NCBI RefSeq assembly: GCF_020075495.1 | Contig: NZ_JABYQT010000004.1 | Span: 361,969-425,968, forward strand | Source of the DNA: Vreelandella aquamarina | Lineage (GTDB): Bacteria > Pseudomonadota > Gammaproteobacteria > Pseudomonadales > Halomonadaceae | Length of the DNA: 64,000 nucleotides | Direction of reading: 5' to 3' | In this document: one piece after another, positions 55,366 to 62,119 of the stretch | Layout of the letters: every line of letters starts with the position of its first letter | How positions within the stretch are numbered: the stretch's first letter is position 1 | Translations under genes and position numbers: made by a program | The notes under the pieces: generated by a model | What the model saw: the letters and a program-made list of their open reading frames with translations, nothing else | Database searches by the model: none | Told to the model about the DNA's origin: nothing

Positions 55366-56350
55366 TCAGACTAACCCAAAAGATTACTACACTGATACTG
55401 CCTACAAACCGGCTAGACGGATAGCTTGGGAGAAAGCCAATCCAGATCGCCAGCGTATTAGCGGCTCGCGTTTAACTTGGTATCGCCGTGCTCCAGATAA
55501 TGGTAATAAAGACGAGTATGGATATGATAATATTAAAATTTCTGAAAGATGGGAGTCTAGAAAGGCTGAGAATAACTTAGAGAGTAGTGAGGCGTTTAAG
55601 GAAATTGGAGTTCATTATGACCATGGGGCTATTCTTCCTCCTAGTTATAATGAAATTTCGAAAATATTGTTTACCACCATGGGTATAGGAAAAGGAGGGG
55701 CTTTTCTTAGCTTGTGGGTTGTTTTTATTATGAGTTTAGGTCTCTCGGTTAAATCAATTTTGATGGGAGAATTGGATGAGCTTATAAAAGATATAAGAGC
55801 TATATTAATTTTTATTTCACCTGTTTTTTTAATTTTAGTTTTTTTATGGAAAGGTGGGAGGTTGCTTGAGAAATTTTCTCCTGAATTTTTTTATGGAATG
55901 CGAAAAGCCCCAGTATGGCAGCTCAATCGGCAGAATGGTTTTTTCACGATTTATAACCCAAAACGAGCTTGGGAAGAGCGCTTAGTAGCACCCATCTACG
56001 AATTCGATGCCTACCTTGAAAGCTCGCCGGATACCCAAGGTAGCCCTACCTATTCGCTGATACTCTATCACCCTGAAACAGGACTTCGCCAGAAGCTGGA
56101 TGCCCAGTTCCCGCCTACCAATATGCCCGGCGAGCTGGTGGCAGCATGGCAGTTTATCCAGCGTTATATGGATGTTTCCCAGCCGCTACCTGATGTGCCT
56201 GCTCTGGAAATACACCGCCACAAAGACCCTACCACGGCAGCCGCTGACAAGCGCAAAGGCCGTAACCCGCGCTACTGGAGAGATATGAGCGAAGCCGAGG
56301 TGGAGAAAATACAGGAAGAGAAGTACCAAAAGAATATTCGTTTGCGTTAG
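55358..56350 (+). CDS. Diverged two-helix membrane protein, candidate B immunity for the 54007 module
   Basis: The 330-residue protein has an unrelated N-terminus (MSDQTNPKDYYTDTAYKPAR) but the same plan as the B immunity copies: two membrane helices (FLSLWVVFIMSLGLSV, ILIFISPVFLILVFLW) and the C-terminal domain with LNRQNGFFTIYNP, APIYEFDAYLESS, YMDVSQPLPDVPALEIHRHKDP and GRNPRYWRDM. The start lies within the end of the toxin module. It is AT-rich. It probably protects against the 54007 toxin type. Confidence 0.65.
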   Translation: MSDQTNPKDYYTDTAYKPARRIAWEKANPDRQRISGSRLTWYRRAPDNGNKDEYGYDNIKISERWESRKAENNLESSEAFKEIGVHYDHGAILPPSYNEISKILFTTMGIGKGGAFLSLWVVFIMSLGLSVKSILMGELDELIKDIRAILIFISPVFLILVFLWKGGRLLEKFSPEFFYGMRKAPVWQLNRQNGFFTIYNPKRAWEERLVAPIYEFDAYLESSPDTQGSPTYSLILYHPETGLRQKLDAQFPPTNMPGELVAAWQFIQRYMDVSQPLPDVPALEIHRHKDPTTAAADKRKGRNPRYWRDMSEAEVEKIQEEKYQKNIRLR

Positions 56351-56486
56351 CCGGTAGGCGCAGTCCTGTCATTGTATCAAACAACACTCTCAAGGCAGGT
56401 GCTATTACGCGCCTGCCTCGGCGGTAGCGTGGCTTAATCTGTTAAATTAATTAGTTCCAGTGAGTGATTGTATGAATTGCCGAAAA

Positions 56487-56678
56487 CCACATGAGCGCGA
56501 TGCATTAATGGATCAACTGGGCAATATCCATAACCGCCCCACGCCTGCGTCATTTCTCATGGGCCAAATGTGGAAAGAGCATCTTCAGCAGACACCTATT
56601 AATACGGTGATTGAAGTAAGAAGCGGCCTACCCGGCATGGGGGTTGAGCTACAAGATGTCGCAATCATTAAGCGCCTC
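56487..56678 (+). pseudogene. Internal B-toxin fragment
   Basis: Reads ERDALMDQLGNIHNRPTPAS and onward to LQDVAIIKRL, nearly the same as residues about 276-340 of the 54007 protein, so it is a copied internal piece. It begins in unrelated sequence and is cut on the right by an IS3-family remnant, which prolongs the open frame by chance to 56747. The 140 bases before it hold only a weak GGCAGG/CCTGCC hairpin. Confidence 0.75.
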
Positions 56679-56829
56679 CCAGAGAGGTACTCGCCTGGGG
56701 GATGGTGTAACCTTGATCCAGCACAAGGCTGGCTGCTTCCTGCTTGAACTCAGGCGTAAAGGAACGTCGTTTTCTGGTCATCAGACACCTCGTTGAGGGT
56801 GGCGATCTTACCACCTACGTTGGTGTCCA
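56676..56829 (-). mobile_element. IS3-family remnant (orfA 5' end)
   Basis: On the minus strand from 56781 the frame reads MTRKRRSFTPEFKQEAASLV then LDQGYTIPQASTSLG, the start of an IS3-family OrfA transposase helix-turn-helix. Upstream lies TGGACACCAACGTAGGTGG, like an IS3 terminal repeat. Everything past orfA codon 37 is gone. Confidence 0.8.
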
Positions 56830-56839
56830 GAATCATTGA

Positions 56840-57289
56840 GTCACTACACCCGAAGCGTTAGGTCCCCTTCTTTATACGTTAACAACGTCGCCCAGTGTAT
56901 GGGGTTACTTCTCTGGCAGGAGAGGGGCGGCGATAGACCAGCAGCAAAGAGCCATAGCGCAATGCCTTAGGTGGCTGGAGCAGGGCTATACTGAGGATGG
57001 CCGCTTAGATCGTGAGGCGGCAAGTCAATTATTTGAGCGTTCGGTAGCACGTATGACCCAGACAGGTGAGGTTGATAACTATTCTTCCTGGATCGTTGCT
57101 TACTGTGCTAACCGAGAATTGTTGGACGCGTTCATGGAGCAAACGGGAGAAAACATTCCAGCTGCCCAAGGTGCGCGGGAGCGATACTCCCAAATAGCAA
57201 GCCGCTTGGGACGTGATCCTAAGCAATTTAGTGAGACCGTTTTTGATAATGGCTTAAAAATTCGTACTACTAGCGCAGACAGCAGATAG
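56840..57289 (+). pseudogene. Alternative A-toxin C-terminal tail
   Basis: An open frame of 149 codons without its own start, beginning VTTPEALGPLLYTL and ending IRTTSADSR. It aligns with the C-terminal part of the 39883 effector (LTPEALGALLHLL, then QQ-AIA-CL-W), but the last 100 residues differ. An IS3 remnant adjoins its 5' side and a diverged Sel1 gene follows one base after its stop, so it is an orphan toxin end with its own immunity gene. An internal ATG at 57053 opens a short frame that is unlikely to be a separate gene. Confidence 0.65.
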
Positions 57290-57290
57290 G

Positions 57291-58322
57291 ATGATTAATA
57301 CAATGTTGCTCAGAAAGGCCACACTTGCCGCGATGTTTTTATGGTCTCTCAATAGTTGGGCCCTACCTGCGGATATTCAAGCTGCTAAAGACGAAGGCAT
57401 GCGCCTTTATAATATAGGTCAATCGACTACAGCCATGACCTACTTGAGCCAAGCGGCTAACGCCGGTGATGTAGAGTCCATGTACTACATGGGTGAGGCA
57501 GAGCGTCGCCAGCACATGCTGGGATTTACTAACGAGGCCATGGGATGGTACTTGCAGGCCGCCGAACAAGGTGACCCTTACTCAATGCTGCGCCTGTTCA
57601 ACGGCGGCGCCTGCCTGATCAGTGACCGCTGCCCCGATGAGGGTGATGACTGGCGGAAAGCGACACTGGACGTCACTCTGCCCAAGGCTGAGGCAGGGGA
57701 TCCAGAGGCAATGCTCGCGCTTCACTATATCTACAATACGCTGAATCACGAGTGGTGGGATGCGATGTTTAACTGGCTGGGCCTGCCCACCGCCTCCAAC
57801 AAGTGGTTAGAACGCGCCGCCGAGGCAGGGCTGCCCGAAGCCCAAACAATCCTCGGTAACCATATCATGAATGGGAAGGGCTGGTATTTTACCAAAAGCC
57901 GTCGACTTACCGCTGCTGAAAAATGGACCGAGCGCGCCGTAGAACAAGGCTATGTTCCTGCCATGGAGAGGATGGAAATTATTAAGAGAAAGCAGGCGGA
58001 TTTCGAAGAAAGCTGGCAGTGGATGGAACGTGCTTCCCGCGAAGGAAGTGTCAGTAACCGTTTAGGCTTGGGGTGGTGTTATCTGGACCCTTCCTACTCA
58101 TCTGATGGTCGATGTGTTAATGAAGCAGACCTTATACAAGGCTGGGCAATACTCTACTCATTAAAAGCCGAATTAGAAGATAACAGTGCAAAAAATATTA
58201 TGTCCAGAAATAGTGACAAGTTAACCGAAGCAGAGCGTCGAGAAGCCGAAATGCTTGCCGAAGAAGAGTGGATCGGCCGCGAGCCGCCGCTTTCAAGATT
58301 CCCCCCGAGGTTTGGATACTGA
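57291..58322 (+). CDS. Diverged secreted Sel1-repeat protein, candidate immunity for the 56840 tail
   Basis: The 343-residue protein has a signal peptide ending NSWALPAD, followed by repeats GDVESMYYMGEAERR, GDPYSMLRLFNGGACLISDRCPDEGDDW, GDPEAMLALHYIYN, GLPEAQTILGNHIMNGKG and GYVPAMERMEIIK. Its tail, REPPLSRFPPRFGY, is a diverged version of the array tail. It starts one base past the stop of the A-toxin tail at 57289. It is clearly the same family as the 43153 array but more distant, consistent with a different toxin end. Confidence 0.72.
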   Translation: MINTMLLRKATLAAMFLWSLNSWALPADIQAAKDEGMRLYNIGQSTTAMTYLSQAANAGDVESMYYMGEAERRQHMLGFTNEAMGWYLQAAEQGDPYSMLRLFNGGACLISDRCPDEGDDWRKATLDVTLPKAEAGDPEAMLALHYIYNTLNHEWWDAMFNWLGLPTASNKWLERAAEAGLPEAQTILGNHIMNGKGWYFTKSRRLTAAEKWTERAVEQGYVPAMERMEIIKRKQADFEESWQWMERASREGSVSNRLGLGWCYLDPSYSSDGRCVNEADLIQGWAILYSLKAELEDNSAKNIMSRNSDKLTEAERREAEMLAEEEWIGREPPLSRFPPRFGY

Positions 58323-58329
58323 CAGCTTT

Positions 58330-58832
58330 ATGGCTCTGAGAATGCGGTTACCTGGTTTGCTCTTGGCGCTGATGCTGTGGCCTTCAAGTGGCTGGGCGCT
58401 TAGCGAAGGCGCCCGATCGCCGCCGAAGCAGGTGATGTTGAGGCGATGTACTACTTGGGCGAAGCCAACCGGCTGCTTAGCCGCGGCTTGTCGAATGCGG
58501 CCATGGACTGGTACTACCAAGCCGCCCAGCACGGCGAGCCCTACGCCATGCTTCGCCTGTTTGACGGTGGCGCCTGCGAACTGGGCGATGTTTGCCCAGA
58601 CAATGGCGACGACTGGCCCCAAGAGGCGCTCGAACTCACCTTGCCCAAGGCGGAAGCGGGTGACGCGGAAGCCATGGGTGCGCTCTATCATATTTATTAC
58701 TACGTTGAAGAGCCCGATGAAGAAGAGGCGCTCAAGTGGCTCCATCGTGCGGCTGAGGCGGGTGACGCCAATGCCATGAACTGGCTGGGTGAGCTAGCCC
58801 GCAGCGATAAATGGGGCGTTCCCCGAGCGTGA
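58330..58832 (+). pseudogene. Sel1-repeat pseudogene with internal deletion and truncation
   Basis: A leader MALRMRLPGLLLALML to WALSEGA is followed by a deletion of part of the first repeat that shifts the frame; the second frame continues AAEAGDVEAMYYLGEANR to LARSDKWGVPRA. The 3' half is nearly identical to 48421 to 48754 and ends in the same fusion to toxin tail sequence. Confidence 0.8.
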
Positions 58833-58929
58833 TAGCTTTACCGTCGCGAATCCTTTTGAGGCCCTTATACGTTACTTCGGTAAGCAGCAGGCGCCGCAAT
58901 ACTGGTATACCGAGGAGTTCCAGGTATGA
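58811..58929 (+). pseudogene. B-toxin tail remnant (short), second copy
   Basis: Counterpart of the 48733 remnant, encoding NPFEALIRYFGKQQAPQYWY then TEEFQV with a TGA overlapping the next immunity start. Confidence 0.7.
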
Positions 58930-59993
58930 ATAAAGCTGCTTCTGCCTATATGTCGGGGGCCTATACAAGCGAAACAATCCCCCCGTTGCCGGAAGCACCC
59001 AAGAAAAGAGGTCGTGTCGGCGAAGAGCTTTTGCCTTTTGGTAATTATGCTCATATCGATCCCTACCAGCAGGTCTGTGCAGATGCTGAGTTGGTGCAGC
59101 ATATGGAGGAGAAAGATAAGCAATTTTATGAATCAGATGGCTGGTGGTGGGACCACCAACGGATCCTCTTTGTCAAAAGTCAGTTGAGTTTGTCCATATT
59201 GATAATGGCGTTTCCGGTATTATATTTTTTTTCATTACTAGCTATTCCTTTTTTATTATCGCCTTTTTTGATTGATCCAGTTATGGAAAAAAACAAGTTC
59301 TTAGGGATTATAGTAACTTTACTATTATATGGTGGGGGAGTCATTGGCTCATTAATTATCGGGGCTTATACTTGTCAATCAGTTATGAATGGCCTGGTTC
59401 GAGGCGGCGCTTACCTGACAAAACCTTTGAATGGGTGGATGGCCAGGCAAGGCAATAGCTATATGGAAAACCGCCAAAGTGAACTCAACCGCCAAACGGG
59501 CATGATGAGCTTTGCCCAAGGCAAGAGAAAGACGCCGCTTGTTGCGCCCTTCGTAGAATTCGATGCCTACGTTGAACGAGTGGTGCAGCGGGGTGGTATC
59601 TTTTATCGGCTGATGTTCGTGCATCGCTACACTGGTAAGCAGTTCAACCAGACCTCATTGAGCGTCATTGTGGAGCACCAGCATGAAGTCCGTGCGACAT
59701 GGGACATGCTGCAACGCTATATGGATGTCAGCCAGCCATTACCCGATGTTCCGCGATTGGAGCCCTTTCGCCACCTCGACCCCACCACGGCTGAACATGA
59801 CCGGCAAACCGGGCGCGACCCTCGATACTGGCGCGATCTTGATCTGGAAGCCTGGAAGGAAAACGAAGGGGCAAAACAGCGCCAGGCCCAAGTCGATTTT
59901 CCGTGGAGTCGCCAGCGTTGCCAGCTCACGCCACAGCTTGGAAAGATCGAGATGGTGGCTTATCAGGCAAAAAATGCGGCATCGTTGGCATGA
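58926..59993 (+). CDS. Two-helix membrane protein, candidate B immunity 4
   Basis: A 355-residue paralogue with the constant ends of the family, and with two codons lost near the start (MNKAASAYMSG instead of MNKAAFSAYMSG). The membrane core is unique (LSILIMAFPVLYFFSLLAIPFLLSPF, then FLGIIVTLLLYGGGVIGSLII). The C-terminal domain matches copies 1, 2 and 5. Confidence 0.65.
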   Translation: MNKAASAYMSGAYTSETIPPLPEAPKKRGRVGEELLPFGNYAHIDPYQQVCADAELVQHMEEKDKQFYESDGWWWDHQRILFVKSQLSLSILIMAFPVLYFFSLLAIPFLLSPFLIDPVMEKNKFLGIIVTLLLYGGGVIGSLIIGAYTCQSVMNGLVRGGAYLTKPLNGWMARQGNSYMENRQSELNRQTGMMSFAQGKRKTPLVAPFVEFDAYVERVVQRGGIFYRLMFVHRYTGKQFNQTSLSVIVEHQHEVRATWDMLQRYMDVSQPLPDVPRLEPFRHLDPTTAEHDRQTGRDPRYWRDLDLEAWKENEGAKQRQAQVDFPWSRQRCQLTPQLGKIEMVAYQAKNAASLA

Positions 59994-60004
59994 TTCATTA
60001 CTAA

Positions 60005-60287
60005 GTCGAGGAACGTCAGCTTTTGCCAGAACAGAGTACCGTACACGTTTTTGCCGCACGTAAAGTGGTTGAGCAAGGCGTAAATGTTATATGGGGTGGC
60101 ATCTTTAGGCGAAATGGTGCTGCCCACGCCAATGCTTGACCAATATGAAGCGTATAGTGAAGAAGCTCATGGGGCGTTCCCCGAGCGCAATAGCCTTACC
60201 GTCGCGAATCCTTTTGAGGCCCTTATACGTTACTTCGGTAAGCAGCAGGCGCCGCAATACTGGTATACCGAGGAGTTCCAGGTATGA
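60005..60287 (+). pseudogene. B-toxin tail remnant with frameshift, copy 3
   Basis: Same structure as the remnants at 49918 and 51285, with a few substitutions and the same frame break at TATGGGGTGG. It ends in YWYTEEFQV with the ATGA overlap. Confidence 0.65.
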
Positions 60288-61354
60288 ATAAAGCTGCTTT
60301 CTCTGCCTATATGTCGGGGGCCTATACAAGCGAAACAATCCCCCCGTTGCCGGAAGCACCTAAGAAAAGAGGTCGTGTCGGCGAAGAGCTGTTGCCTTTT
60401 GGTGATTATGCTCATATCGATCCCGCACAGCAGATCAGTGCAGATGCGGAGCTAGTTCAACACATAGAGCAAAAAGATAAGCATTTTTATGAATCAGATG
60501 ATTGGTGGTGGACCCACCAAAAAATAATATTCATTAAAAGTCAGTTAGGATTATCTGCATTGTTAATTGCTTTCCCGGTGTTATATTTTTTTTCACTCTT
60601 AATTTTTCCTTACTGGTTGGCCACTAGGGTTCTAAACCCTGTTTTTGAGTATAATGGCCTTCTTGGAATGTTTGTCGCACTACTTATTTTAGGGGGAGGG
60701 GTTGTAGCCGCTGGAATAATCGGAGCCTATACCTGCCAGTCCATTATGAACGGTATTATTCGCTGTGGCACTTATCTGGTAGGGCCTTGGAGAGGCTGGT
60801 TAGCTAAGCAAGGCAATAGCTATCTGGAAAACCGCCAAAGTGAACTCAACCGTCAAACGGGTATGGTAAGTTTTTCTCAAGGTAGAAGAAAGGCGCCACT
60901 CGTTGCCCCCTTCATCGAATTCGATGCCTACGTGGAGCGAGTGGTGCAACGGGGCGGTATCTTTTATCGGCTGATGTTCGTGCATCGCTACACCGGCAAG
61001 CAGTTCAACCAGACGTCATTGAGCGCCATTGTGGAGCACCAGCATGAGGTCCGTGCGACATGGGACATGCTGCAACGCTATATGGATGTCAGCCAGCCAT
61101 TACCCGATGTTCCGCGATTGGAGCCCTTTCGCCACCTCGACCCCACGACGGCTGAACATGACCGGCAAACCGGGCGCGACCCTCGATACTGGCGCGACCT
61201 TGATCTGGAAGCCTGGAAGAAAAACGAAGGTGCGAAGAAGCGCCAAGCCCAAGTCGATTTCCCTTGGAGTCGCCAGCGTTGCCAGCTCACGCCACAGCTT
61301 GGAAAGATCGACATGGTGGCTTATCAGGCAAAAAATGCGGCATCGTTTGCATGA
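60284..61354 (+). CDS. Two-helix membrane protein, candidate B immunity 5
   Basis: A 356-residue paralogue. N-terminal variant DPAQQISADAELVQHIEQKDK as in copy 3, then a unique membrane core (LGLSALLIAFPVLYFFSLLIFPYWLATRVL and MFVALLILGGGVVAAGIIGAYT), then the constant C-terminal domain. It closes the island. The following 170 bases hold a few words of the toxin tail, then unrelated sequence. Confidence 0.65.
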   Translation: MNKAAFSAYMSGAYTSETIPPLPEAPKKRGRVGEELLPFGDYAHIDPAQQISADAELVQHIEQKDKHFYESDDWWWTHQKIIFIKSQLGLSALLIAFPVLYFFSLLIFPYWLATRVLNPVFEYNGLLGMFVALLILGGGVVAAGIIGAYTCQSIMNGIIRCGTYLVGPWRGWLAKQGNSYLENRQSELNRQTGMVSFSQGRRKAPLVAPFIEFDAYVERVVQRGGIFYRLMFVHRYTGKQFNQTSLSAIVEHQHEVRATWDMLQRYMDVSQPLPDVPRLEPFRHLDPTTAEHDRQTGRDPRYWRDLDLEAWKKNEGAKKRQAQVDFPWSRQRCQLTPQLGKIDMVAYQAKNAASFA

Positions 61355-61524
61355 TTCACCACTAAATCGATGAACAGGTGGTCAAGAATCTCAGCGACCA
61401 TCCTCGAAAGCGACTCGGTTACAGAACATAGGCACAGGTGTTTTTGAGCGAGTACTCAAGCGGCTTGGACACAGCGGGTGCTGCACTTATGAGTTGAATG
61501 CGGGTGTTACAGGTAGGGGGAAGC

Positions 61525-62085
61525 ATGGAGTGGGCAGGGGTAGCGCTGTTTGTGGCGCTCATGGGTTATTTTATTTATCTATACAACAGTCTGGTTAGGT
61601 ATCGGCAATTGAGCAAGGAGGGCTGGTCCGGAATTGATGTGCAATTGAAGCGCAGAGCCGATCTGATCCCCAGCTTGCTGGAAACCGTCAAGGCTTACAT
61701 GCGACACGAGCGCGCAACGTTGCATGCGGTGACGGTTGCCCGACAGGCAGTACTTGAGGCGCAAGACAAGGGGGCTCTGGTGCAGCGTGGTGAGGCTGAG
61801 GATCAACTCTCTGGAGCGCTGGGGCGGCTACTGATGGTGGCGGAAGCCTACCCGAACCTCAAGGCAGATACTACGTTTCTAGAGTTTCAACGTGCGTTGC
61901 AGACGGTGGAAAACGACATTCAGTATGCACGACGCTATTACAACGGCACGGTGCGCAACCTGAATGTGGCGGTAGAGTCTTTCCCCTCCAATATCGTCGC
62001 CCGAAGCTTTCGATTCGAAAAAGCCCAATACTTCGAGCTAAATAACGAAGGTCGTAGCGTGCCGCAGGTGGCTTTTGCTCAATAG
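61525..62085 (+). CDS. LemA-family protein
   Basis: A 186-residue protein with an N-terminal membrane helix (VALFVALMGYFIYLYNSLV) and the LemA helical domain: EGWSGIDVQLKRRADLIPSLLETVKAYMRHE, LMVAEAYPNLKAD, LQTVENDIQYARRYYNGTVRNLN, and FPSNIVA. Function not settled; LemA genes usually pair with DUF2207 or TPM-domain genes, as here. The start ATG 61525 has GGGGGAA upstream; the frame is open nine codons further. Confidence 0.9.
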   Translation: MEWAGVALFVALMGYFIYLYNSLVRYRQLSKEGWSGIDVQLKRRADLIPSLLETVKAYMRHERATLHAVTVARQAVLEAQDKGALVQRGEAEDQLSGALGRLLMVAEAYPNLKADTTFLEFQRALQTVENDIQYARRYYNGTVRNLNVAVESFPSNIVARSFRFEKAQYFELNNEGRSVPQVAFAQ

Positions 62086-62119
62086 CGGCGCGGTAGGGAA
62101 ATAGAGCAAGGGAGATCCA

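Larger units (their letters stand above)
58811..61354 (+). repeat. Toxin-tail/immunity B units, second block
   Basis: Two further units of the kind at 48733 to 52625. The left edge (58499 to about 59140) is a near-identical copy of 48421 to about 49060, including the Sel1/toxin-tail fusion. Confidence 0.8.

Noticed and set aside
56460..56747. 95-residue frame as a real gene
   Set aside because: It joins an internal toxin fragment to an antisense stretch of an IS3 remnant.
43153..61354. CRISPR array or other short-repeat system
   Set aside because: The repeats are gene-length coding paralogues; no short regularly spaced repeats are seen.
36951..61354. Prophage origin of the island
   Set aside because: VgrG is spike-like, but there are no capsid, portal, terminase, lysis or integrase genes.
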